This document shows, piece by piece, positions 43,823-53,665 of a stretch of DNA of 64,000 bases. The number at the start of each line of letters is the position of its first letter. Position 1 is the first letter of the stretch. The stretch comes from Aquarana catesbeiana (lineage: Eukaryota; Chordata; Amphibia; Anura; Ranidae), in assembly GCF_042186555.1 (NCBI RefSeq), contig NC_133332.1:126947875-127011874 (forward strand). Reading direction: 5' to 3'. The position numbers and the translations under genes are program-made. The notes under the pieces were generated by a model. It was not told the DNA's origin and did no database searches. It saw only the letters and a program-made list of their open reading frames with translations.

Positions 43823-44560
43823 AACAGGGCTATAATCCTGCCATGGGCGTGAAGCTGTCTCAGCAGCAAAAGGGGGAGAGATTGTGGGGTGGTACAATCG
43901 TGACTCAACCGTGGGGTTCTACCACCCCACAATTGCAAATGTAAACAGTTGGGTTAGAGACTGGAGGATTCTTTTTTATGGAGAAGGTAAAGTGTTGGCG
44001 GAAATAGTGCTGTGTTTTAGCCTAGGCCGACAAGGACCAGGCCTAGGGCGACACTTTGCGGGGGGGGCGGCAAAAAAGCCGCCCCCGCACGAAAAAAGCC
44101 CCCCGACCCGTCTGCCCGAGTCCCAGCTCACGCAGCCGACTCCCGCCCAAAATATACAGTCCCCGGTTGCTGTGTTCGCTGTTCGGCACTTATTATTATG
44201 GGCAGTACAGTCCGAGGGGGAGGAGAGCGAGTGGTATTATCATAAAATGGCTGGTGACTGTCCAGACCTGCTGCATGCATTTCAGTTGGCGGAAGAGGAG
44301 CTTAATACTCCGCCTACCCTCCATGCGGCAATTTACACTGTATCTTCTCCCAGCCTGGGGCGTGGTCTGTCTCTGAGGATAGGAGGAGGAGGAGGAGAGA
44401 GAGAGGAGGACAAGGGGAACCCCCAGGCGGTGAGAGCAGCACTGCTGCAGGGACAATTAATTAGTTACTATTATTTTTGTAAGTCCTTTACCAAGCAGCC
44501 AATATAAAGTGCTCAATAGATGGATTGAATTAATATACAGATCATATTGTAAGTAAGTGA
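43823..44560. other. Unidentified, partly GC-rich sequence
   Basis: Includes a GGGG-rich CpG-rich patch (44030-44130) and an AGGAGGAGGAGG run at 44384-44410. The 207-residue open frame has no recognisable domain. Probably repeat-derived. Confidence 0.35.
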
Positions 44561-44866
44561 TCCGTGCTGCAAACTCATTAAACCGTCCACATTCAGTGAA
44601 AGTTCATGTACTGCAGTACATGAACTTTCACTGAATGTGGACGGTTTAATGAGTTTGTATTGATCTCAGCATGCATGGAGCACTTTGCAGTACATGAACT
44701 TTCACTGATCGGGGACTGTTTACATTGATTTCATTATGTGCAAAGTGCATGCTGAAATGAAAGTTCATTACTGCAAAGTGCTCCATGCATGCTGAAATTA
44801 ATGTAAACTCCTTAAACAGTCCACATTCAGTGAAAATGAATGTACTGCTAAGTGCTCCGTGCTATA
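44560..44866. repeat. Complex foldback array
   Basis: Contains the perfect palindrome at 44571-44656. A second inverted pair follows: 44668-44704 (AGCATGCATGGAGCACTTTG...) with 44752-44792 (...CAAAGTGCTCCATGCATGCT), about 48-nt loop. A further partial copy of the TCCACATTCAGTGAAA segment is at about 44818. Four related blocks in alternating orientation. Confidence 0.85.
44571..44656. repeat. Perfect 86-bp palindrome, no spacer
   Basis: The 40-bp arms (44571-44610 and 44617-44656) are exact reverse complements and the central CTGCAG is itself palindromic. It would form a 43-bp cruciform stem. Long perfect palindromes without spacer are unstable and usually lost, so it is probably recent. Confidence 0.95.
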
Positions 44867-44935
44867 ATCTATACATAATTCACATACAGTACACCAATAA
44901 GTTGTGATATTATGAAACTGATGAGGCTGCACTGA

Positions 44936-45500
44936 TTGCCACTGATGAGGCGGCACTCTTAAGGTGCACTGATAAAGCAGTACTGATGGGCACTGATAGG
45001 CCGCACTGGTGGCTCCTGATGAGGCCGCACTAAAGGGCACTGATAAGCTGCACTGATGGATACTAATAAGGCAGAACTGATGGGGCTGCACTGGTGACCC
45101 CTGATAAGGCCACACTGATGGGCACTGATAGGCTGCACTGATGGCCCCTGATGAGGCTGCACTGATGGGCACTAATAAGCTGCACTGATGGGCACTGATA
45201 AGACAGCACTGATGAGGCCGCACTGGTGGCCCCTGATGAGGCTGCACTGATGAGCACTGATAAGCTGCACTGATGGGCACTAATAAGGCAGCACTGATGG
45301 GGCTGCACTGGTGACCCCTGATGAGGCTGCACTGATGGGCACTGATAAGCTGCACTGATGGACACTAATAAGACAGCTCTTATGAGGCTGCGCTGGTAGC
45401 CCCTGATAAGCTGCGCTGATGAGGCTGCACTGATATGCTGCACTGATATGCATTAATAAGGCTGCAATGATGGGTATTGACGAGGCTGCACTTTTCATTA
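44936..45500. repeat. Minisatellite of GATGAGGCTGCACT-type units
   Basis: Tandem short units alternate CACTGATGGGCACTGATAAG and GATGAGGCTGCACTG types. Minus-strand frames of 67-185 residues over it are translated repeat. Confidence 0.9.
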
Positions 45501-45599
45501 TTTTAGGATGACTGTCTCTTAAAATAATAGATACAACATTTGAAATGGTACACAAAACAACAAAATATACAAAATATACACAAGTCTGTCACACAAAAG

Positions 45600-45840
45600 T
45601 TCAAAGTACAAACACGCATGCTCAGAATCAATGCTCACCAAACACAACATTAGCAGAAGGTGCCCAAAGGTTGGTGCTCAAGAGCTGAAATTCCACGCAG
45701 TACGTCACTACGTTCGTGTTTATTGGCCAACAATTGTGTACCGTTTGTATGCAAGACAAGTTCATGGCATACACCCTTCGGACAAAAGTCTGACGCTTTG
45801 TGGCCAACAATCCAATTGTGTGTACGAGGCTTTAGACAGG
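45600..45840. mobile_element. Harbinger-type MITE, strongly diverged partial copy
   Basis: Shares with the complete copies the CGCATGCTCAGAATCAA segment, the TACGTCACTACGTTC segment, GTATGCAAGACAAGTT and the terminus CAATTGTGTGTACGAGGC before TTTA. One end is missing. Confidence 0.5.
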
Positions 45841-46005
45841 ACGTTTGTTATTTGCCAGATTGCCAGGTGAAAAAAAAACAAAATAAAAAGAAAACTAATG
45901 CTGCCACCATGTTTAAGGATTGGTGAGCTGCCATAAATTACATTTTTGTTTTTGGGTTTAATAGGGCGTTAAGGGATAAGTAGTAGAGAGAGTTAAGGTT
46001 TAGGG

Positions 46006-46190
46006 CAGTGGCCCCCAACTCCTGTCTTCAGGACCCACTAACAGGCCAAATGTTATGCATTACCTTGGGGAGATGCAGACTAGAATACTGCAATCACTGA
46101 ACAGCAAATGATATCACCTGGGATGTATTTCAGTTATCTTGCTAACCTGGCCTGTTAGTGGGTCCTGAGGACAGGAGTTGAGAACCACTG
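46006..46190. mobile_element. hAT MITE, 185 bp
   Basis: Ends CAGTGGCCCCCAACTCCTGT and inverted ACAGGAGTTGAGAACCACTG. Flanks GTTTAGGG (45998-46005) and ATCTAGGG (46191-46198) agree at 6 of 8 positions, as expected for an old 8-bp hAT duplication. The first ~45 bp and last ~45 bp are near-complementary. Confidence 0.75.
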
Positions 46191-47186
46191 ATCTAGGGGA
46201 TTCTTACGTGCTAGGAAATTTTGTAAAATACAATTTATTATTATTTATTTATGTGAACTGAAGGATGTTCCAAGCCCCAAGAGCCCTGTGATGGAACTAA
46301 GGGGTCAGTGCCAAAAACAAACATACCAAATTGCTTGGTAATCAGCAGTGAGAATGCCACTTTCATTTTTGCCCAAACTGCCATTTTTTTATAGAAAAAT
46401 GCAAAGTGTCAAGAGCTGTCAACATTACAGATAATTGTTCAAAAAGCCACATCAGCAGTAAAATGTACTAAATTATAACATTAATCTGACATCTAAAGAT
46501 TTAGGAAAACATACAATGTTATATGATTACTAAAGTGTTGCATATTGAAATGTTCTAATCAGTTGACAAATTCCTTTAAATTTGAAACTATACATTTCAT
46601 TATGATGTTGTTGTTATCATCATCACCATCCAATAAATGGTTTGTGGTATTTTTCCGTGCTGTACACATGGCTGTTGGTTACCTAAGGTCACAGGCTCTC
46701 TTGCTGCCTTCACTATCAACAGACACAAGATCACTCAGAATTACTGATCCTAATCAAATTCAGCTATAATTGAGCAGAAATGACAACAATGGCCTTTTCT
46801 CCCATGGAACACCCTCACTCGTCCCTAGCTGGGGCCTCCCAGAAAAGCCAGAGCACACAAATGCACTGCCCGAATCCCAGCTTAAAAGTGACATAATGAA
46901 TGCTTCTGCTTTATAATTGAATGTGCGATTTTAAATGCGCTGGGTAAATACAGGTCATTGTCCCGCTTGTATAACAGTTGTTTGGAGAGCCGTATGAAGA
47001 GCTGTTCAATTAAGGTCCTAATTTTAAATAAAGTGAAAGTACATTAATGCTAGATTTTGAAACATTCCTGGTCATTTATACAATACAACAATATACTGAT
47101 AAAGTATATTTAAAATGGCGTTAAAATTATATCAAAACGTAATACTGAGCCTAGAAGTCTGATTATGATGATATACTGTGTATATA

Positions 47187-47194
<8 letters not shown>

Positions 47195-47235
<41 letters not shown>
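47195..47235. repeat. (TA)n microsatellite
   Basis: About 20 TA units after a TGTGTGTG stretch. Confidence 0.95.
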
Positions 47236-47237
<2 letters not shown>

Positions 47238-47958
47238 TGTATATCAGACATGGTATGCTAGCAATGTGGTTGTGGAATAAAAACAGAGTAAACATCAGTA
47301 AAAAAAACAGGCCGCTCTTCTAAAACACATAACATACCATGTGGAAGCGGAAGGAGGTTGAGCAGATAGATCAGACTCAATTCGCTAAGCGAACACACCA
47401 GAAAATGACAGTTATTTTCAGTCCATTGAGATTTGAAAATTACTGTCAGGTGGCTAAATTTCATTTACTATGAAATTGATTCCATAGTAAGTTACTTAAA
47501 TATTTTAACAGCACCTTGCATGAAGCCCAAGAAAGGGTCTAAAGGGGTCTTGACATCTTGCACCTTTAATAACTTAGGTTAGCCAGTAAAGTGTATCACT
47601 TAGACTCCAAACTTTGCGCATTAATCAATGGCTAACAAGGTACAGTATAAGACTCTACTGTAATAGCTAATTAGACAATATTGACATCATGTACAGTATA
47701 TCACTATAAAGTATGTTGTAAAGGTTCTGATGCCTGACTATGACAAGACAATGCTATAAAATGGAGTGGAGTGGGCAGGTCACAGGCATCAGTACAATAT
47801 ATAGTCGCAAATAAGTACTGTATAATATATGACTATTGGTAGTCAAAGTGTAGGGGAAGGCCATACTGTAAAGGTAGATAAAAGGTATAGTTATCCTTCA
47901 GGTTGCATTTACATTTTTGCTGTGTATTTTTTTTTTTTTTTGTGCATTGATGCTGAAC

Positions 47959-48345
47959 TAAAGTTGAGCTCAAGAAATGCTGAAAATTCACCTTGCATTG
48001 TACCACCTCACAGGCAAGGGTTCCTTTCTTGTTTCATTTAGAAAGTGAAGAATAAGGTGAAATATTTATTTTAATCCTCACCAGTAGCCTGTTCTCCACT
48101 CTCCGAAGCTCCTATGGGTGAGCCCTTGGCATCCTCATGTATAATGCAGGATCTGCATAGACTGTGATGATATCAGAGAGCTGTGACCAGCTGAGCAGTG
48201 CAAAGGAACTGGTTTTGGGGGACCAGTCATACAGCAGGCAGCAAGTCAATAAGTATTTTACTTTACTCCAAATAATAACCCTTGGAATGCAGGGTGGGGT
48301 GGGGGAAAGGTGAATGTTTTCATAATAGCAGGAGTTCAACTTTAA
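47959..48345. mobile_element. Possible MITE with TAAAGTTGA ends
   Basis: Left TAAAGTTGAGCTC and right GAGTTCAACTTTAA are inverted with one mismatch and lie about 390 bp apart. No target duplication established. Confidence 0.4.
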
Positions 48346-50564
48346 GAGAGCCTCTTATTTTTGTACTTCAATACACAGAAAAAGTTTCTCTACTTGCATA
48401 ATGCATAATGCATTCACATGTGTGCATTGTGGTATGCTGTGGTGTAGGTCTATCTGTACCTTGGGTTGCTTTTACACATACATGATCACTAAAATGACTG
48501 GCAATCTGAAGGCTGATGGATGAATGAAAAAACAGCAGAAAGCGCAAATCTACAGAATGAATGAAGAAGTAGGGAGATCCATACACGGCTTTCTCTGAAG
48601 CAAGGAGAACAGTCAACGGCAAGACAGTGACATCAACAAATCTCTCCAGATCATATCAATAAATGTCAATCAAGCGCAGAACCTTAAATTACATCACTAC
48701 AGATATACATCTATAAGGCTGTAGGCATAAGGAGTGTTCTGCTATTTTTGAGAAGGAGTACATTTTTAAGATTAATGTGTGGGCACAATTAACATTTCTA
48801 GGTATGTGTAACATAGCAAATTTTCACTTTACAGTAGACACTGCAATTATTTCCTACAATATGCTTGCTAGGATTAAATTATACTTTCACTTTAATAAAG
48901 TCCAGTCTGATATGGTTTTAATGCAGACTCTAATTACATAGTCACATTTGCAGTGTGCAAACATGACTTTTAATAAATGATACAAAATGAAGACTTCCTA
49001 TGAACATCCACTGGACCTCCTGTTTGTAGACCCTGGAAGTGGTCAGGTAGTTAGGTTCTTCTTAGTACTTGTCTTTGTTAAACGATAGATACAACTGTTC
49101 AGTTTGTACAGTTTGCATGTTGGTTGCCAGCAGGACTATGGCAAAGAAAGAAATTCAACTTCTTTTAAGACAGTTTTTTTTTTAATTTAAGAAGTACTGT
49201 TCAACACATGGCCTGCTTACCAATAGCAATCATTTGGCTTAACAGTTTCTGTTGAAATATAAAAGGTTGGTTGAACACTAAAAGAGTTTAAATTCAATAA
49301 CAGCTGGAGAGCCACAGACTGCTTACGCCTATCTAGGGTTCTGCATGAGGGCACTCCGCCTTTAAAACAGCCTTTGCTCAGTCTAATAGCTCTTCAAGCT
49401 ATTCAGTACACTGTGATAAATGTAAGCTCACACTGACAACCTCAGTGTGCATTTAACCATTTTCCTTCCCGTTTATTAGATTTTTGAAACTATTGATAGT
49501 TTAAGTCCCTAGTATGAATAAAACCTGCCACAATAAAGCAATAGGTTCTAGAACATTGTTATGGTTAAATGTTCTTCTTGAAAGGTGTAACAGGTGATTA
49601 TGTCTTATCCTTGTAGATGCAATTTTTAAAAGGCTAGCCCTCCCAAAACTGCTTTTTCAGGGTTTGGTATAAACTTTTTTCTAGTTTTGGCTGGAGTGGG
49701 AACCTCTATTCTTACTAAAGTCTGTCCCCCGTTGATTAGATTCACTCTTATTTTTGACTCTGGTGGCACCAGTGCAGACAGTAAAGTGTAATATAAAATG
49801 TTGCATTTATTGCTGAAATAAGAGTAGAAGGGAAATCTCCCAAAGGATACATTTATTCCAGAGATTTCAAAATAGTGTTTCCCATCATTTTCAATAGTTT
49901 TTCGATCACTTTCTCATTGTTTTTTGTTGACAGGGATGGGGGAACACACGCAATAAAAATATGAAAGATGTTCTAACCCTTCCAAAGTTAAAAAGGTTTG
50001 GGATGAAATTCCATTTTAAACCACCTTATTTTTCCTGGGGACTTCTAGTTTTGAGACCTATAGTTGGAGTTCTTAGGTTTAGGCGTCATTTATAGCTCAG
50101 GCATTTTAAACATTCTACAGCTCTTTAACCTACAGTATCTTACAAAAGTGAGTACACCCCTCACATTTTTGTAAATATTTTATTATACCTTTTCATGTGA
50201 CAACACTGAAGAAATGACACTTTGCTACAATTTAAAGTAGTGAGTGTACAGCTTGTATAACAGTGTAAATTTGCTGCCCCGTCAAAATAACTCAACACAC
50301 AGCCATTAATGTCTAAAGTGCTGGCAACAAAAGTGAGTACACCCCTAAGTGAAAATGTCCAAAATGGGCCCAATTAGTCATTTTCCCTCCCCAGTGTCAT
50401 GCGACTTGTTACTGTTAAAAGGGCTCAGGTGTGAATGGGGAGCAGGTGTGTTAAATTTGGTGTTATCTCTCACTCTCTCATACTGGTCACTGAAAGTTCA
50501 ACATGGCACCTCATGGCAAAGAACTCTCTGAGGATTTAAAAAAAAAGGATTGTTGCTCTACATA

Positions 50565-50712
50565 GAGATCCATAAAAAGTACAGGCCGGCAACTCAACAG
50601 CTTCTCCATAGAAAATATTTATTTAAGCATTACAGCAGTAACATCATCCAAAAATGCTGACATGTTTCGGCCTTAGGCCTTCATCAAAAGCAGAGTATGA
50701 TCCCCTCCCTTT
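50565..50712 (-). mobile_element. PLE end with hammerhead inside the Tc1
   Basis: About 150 bp unrelated to Tc1, with the hammerhead on the - strand at 50653-50697 and an A/T-rich TATTTATTT segment beyond. It replaces the central part of the transposase rather than simply interrupting it. Edges approximate. Confidence 0.6.
50653..50697 (-). ncRNA. Hammerhead ribozyme motif, changed at C3
   Basis: On the - strand: core UUGAUGA (C3 to U; 50687-50681), A, stem II GGCC-UAA-GGCC (4 bp), GAAA, minimal stem III C-AU-G and GUC at the cleavage site, followed by AGCA, which pairs with the upstream UGCU if one U is bulged. C3 is a conserved core residue, so activity should be reduced. Confidence 0.65.
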
Positions 50713-50729
50713 AGAGACTGGGCCGCAGG

Positions 50730-51038
50730 GCAGTATTCCAACATGATAACGACCCCAAACACAACTCCAAGATGACCACTGCCTTGCTAAAGAAGCTGAG
50801 GGTAAGGGTGATGGACTGGCCAAGCATGTCTCCAGACCTAAACCCTATTGAGCATCTGTGGGGCATCCTCAAACGGAAGGTGGAGGAGCGCAAGTTCTCT
50901 AACATCTACCAGCTCCGGGATGTCGTCATGGAGAAGTGGAAGAGGACTCCAGTGGCAACTTGTGAAGCTCTGGTGAACTGCATGCCCAAGGGGGTTAAGG
51001 CAGTGCTGGAAAATAATGGTAGCCACACAAAATATTGA
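50730..51038 (+). pseudogene. Tc1 transposase, C-terminal part
   Basis: In frame: QHDNDPKH (second catalytic Asp, codon 50745-50747), DWPSMSPDLNPIEHLWGIL (catalytic Glu kept, codon 50850-50852, exactly 34 residues after the Asp) and the C-terminus VLENNGSHTKY. The first catalytic Asp and most of the DNA-binding domain are missing with the replaced centre. A different Tc1 subfamily from the 17841 element. Confidence 0.85.
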
Positions 51039-51299
51039 CACTTTGGGCCCAATTTGGACATTTTCACTTTTGTTGCCAGCGATTTAGACATTAATGGCTG
51101 TGTGTTGAGTTATTTTTAGGGGACAGAAAATTTACAGTGTTATACAAGCTGTACACTTACTACTTTACATTGTAGCAAAGTGTCATTTCTTCAGTGTTGT
51201 CACATGAAAAGATATAATAAAATATTTACAAAAATGGAAGGGGTGTACTCACTTTTGTGAGATACTGTATGTCACTCTCCATTCTCATAATGTTTTGGC

Positions 51300-52192
51300 T
51301 TGATTCTGTACCACGGAGTCAATTCCTCAGATTACGTAGAAACTGTTCAAATACTGATACCTTCAGGGCGCAATCTGCACTTTTGAGGGCCAAGTTCGTT
51401 GATAAAGATTATGACCCTCACCTCGTCGATCGCGAGCTTCAACACGCTCTCGAAACCAACAGAGAATCACTCCTGGAGGAAAGGCCCAAAAAGGAACAGA
51501 GTGAGACCTTTAGGTGGTCTCTGTTAACCTCCTTTTCTAACCAACATAGGCAGGTCAAAGCCATTCTTTCCAAGCATTGGGATATTCTTAGGAATGATAA
51601 AGTTTTGGGCACAGTTTTACCTGATAGGGCGAAGGTTATCTTTAAGGGAGCCCCTACGCTACAGAGTAAAATTGCTCCTAATATCATTAATCCCCCTATA
51701 CGCCAGCCACTTTTCCATGAGATGGAAGGATTCTACTCATGTAGGAAATGTATTGTGTGTCAACACAACCCGAGCATTGGTAGGAAAACTGTGTCATTTA
51801 CATCATCAGTTACCCACAAAAGATATTCCATCAAACAGTTTTGTACTTGTTCCACCAGTTACATTGTATACCTAATTACATGTCACTGTGGAAAACAATA
51901 TGTGGGCCGCACCATTCGCTCTTTCGCTATAAGAGTGGCGGAGCACATTACCCTCATAAAAAGTGGGGACACTAAACACACTGTCCCCCGACACTACAAA
52001 CTACAACACAATCGTGTTATGGAGGGGACACAGTTTGTGGTGATAGATCGGTATGTACCCCCTTGGAGGGGCGGCGCCATGACCAGAGGTGTCTCCCGTT
52101 TGGAGACCTTCTGGATTCATGAACTCCGCACTCTCCACCCATTAGGTATCAATGTTGAATTAGACGTTAATGCTTTTATCAACAAAGCTTAG
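51300..52192 (+). pseudogene. PLE family 2 thumb plus GIY-YIG endonuclease (uninterrupted)
   Basis: About 297 residues in one open frame, from PRSQFLRLRRNC (RT thumb) to the stop at 52190-52192. A linker with cysteine pairs (SCRKCIVCQ, FCTCSTS, CHC) precedes the endonuclease: YIVYLIT for the GIY strand, QYVGRT for the YIG strand, the Arg helix IRVAEH and a Glu in LETFWIHEL. No frameshift or stop occurs in this part. Upstream codons that extend the frame belong to the Tc1 end and are accidental. The RT palm is missing, so the copy cannot replicate itself, but the endonuclease fold appears complete. Nicking activity is inferred from the family. Confidence 0.85.
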
Positions 52193-53240
52193 TGCTTGCT
52201 TGATTCCTGTTCTCTCTTCTATTTACATATATATAAATTTTATACATATTGTCTTGGGTTCATAGCATTGGAACAAATACTCTTGTGTTCCCTATTTTAT
52301 TGTATATCCTATTAATTGGGTTTATTTTATGGGTGCATTTTGTCATTCATTTTGCACTCTGCATTGTGGGTCCACCCCACCACTGTGCATACATACACGA
52401 TTTATATGAGGTTTCTTTTCAATTTTAACTTTCCCATTTTTTTCGTATCGTTTTTCATATATGACACCCTATTGGCATTCATTGGTGTATGTCACATTTT
52501 TGTGACAATTTATATATATATATGCATGTTTCTTGCCATTCACCTTTGGTCAATGGCTATGTGGTAACAATATGTCACATTTTTGTGGCTGCTTGTGCAC
52601 ACGTTGTTTGTTTCTTGTCATTTACCTTTTATATAGTCAGACATTGATTCCATTTAATTATTCACTTGCACTTCCTGTTTACAATTTTTGGTTCCGGGTA
52701 GGTGCAGGATGTTGTTGTTGGGCAGAGATGTCCGCACTTCCTGTGCCTCCGTTTGCCCCCTTACTGCTACATGGACGTTTCGCGGCACGCATGCGCACTA
52801 TAAGTTCATTTAGATCCATGTTGCCATTGCGGCTTATTTCCGCAATGGCGTCTACTTCATTTCATCACTACGCACGCGCATCACGTACGACACATTGATT
52901 CACCGCGCATGCGTCATACATGCACCACGCACATGCGCAGTACATCATCGCGCTGTGCGCTTTTCTTTTCCGTTCTCATTGAACGGCTTTCTTCTTCGTG
53001 TCGATCACTGCTGCATCCTTCATGGATCGTTTTTACATATTGCACACTGTTTTGCCAGTTATAAATATTTAACCTCATACGTGGTTTCATTCACTTCCGG
53101 TCTTCAAGGGGAGGCGTGGAACGCACGCCGGTCGGCCATTTTGGCCTAACACCGGAAGTGCCGTTCACACAGTTGTGGAGCTTTTTCTCATTATTTCATT
53201 TGGACCTCCTATATAAACTCTGGTGGCTACAGTGGGGGGA

Positions 53241-53281
53241 ACCCCCCAGACGACATCTATGAAGACGAAACACGTCGGGTA
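53241..53281 (+). ncRNA. Hammerhead ribozyme relic of PLE family 2
   Basis: Core CAGACGA at 53247-53253 (U4 to A), C, a short stem II (AUC/GAC across UAUGAA, probably GUC/GAC before CpG decay), GAAA at 53267-53270, minimal stem III C-AC-G, GUC at the cleavage site (53274-53276) and GGG pairing with CCC (53244-53246) as stem I. Placed downstream of the endonuclease, where PLE pseudo-LTRs carry the ribozyme. Confidence 0.55.
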
Positions 53282-53665
53282 GGACCCCACTGTCGCCACT
53301 TTTCAGCGCTGTTTTATCTGTTTATTTGGATTTACATGTGAGTGTATATCTTTTTATTTTTAATAAATTACATATTTTTACGGATTCACACTATGTGGCC
53401 ATTCCTTCTTTTTTCACTTGTCCACATTATTGTTTGGCTCTTCTAACTCGATTCTGAGGGATACGATACCATCTGGCTTGCTTCAACTACATCGTCCCCC
53501 CCTGATTTGGGCATCCACCATTTGAAGGGATACAGCATCAAGCCGGTTCATCCACAAGCATCGTCTTTCCAGGTCGCCCTGAATCACTCACCACCTAAGC
53601 CTACCTGACCCAACTCGGCGTATGCCCTTTGGGTCCATCCCATCTGTTAAGCCTCTTCATCTTCA

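Larger units (their letters stand above)
46200..50125. other. Mostly featureless sequence
   Basis: Apart from the (TA)n run at 47195-47235 and the possible MITE at 47959-48345, I see no supportable gene, repeat end or RNA over about 3.9 kb. Confidence 0.4.
50133..51267 (+). mobile_element. Tc1-like transposon, internally replaced by a PLE fragment
   Basis: Ends CAGTATCTTACAAAAGTGAG and inverted ACTTTTGTGAGATACTG are bordered by TA (50131-50132, 51268-51269). Subterminal sequence is also inverted (CACTTTGCTAC...GTAGCAAAGTG). The 5' transposase start (ATGGCACCTCATGGCAAAG, near 50502) is followed after about 60 bp by foreign PLE sequence, and the transposase resumes only before its second catalytic Asp. 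About half of the gene is missing. Confidence 0.85.

Noticed and set aside
43234..43852. Open frames of 137-186 residues
   Set aside because: Translation of the 23-bp minisatellite. Period 23 keeps all frames open and gives a 23-residue repeat.
44798..45555. Minus-strand frames up to 185 residues rich in Cys, Ser, Gln and Pro
   Set aside because: Repeat translation of GATGAGGCTGCACT-type units; no domain.
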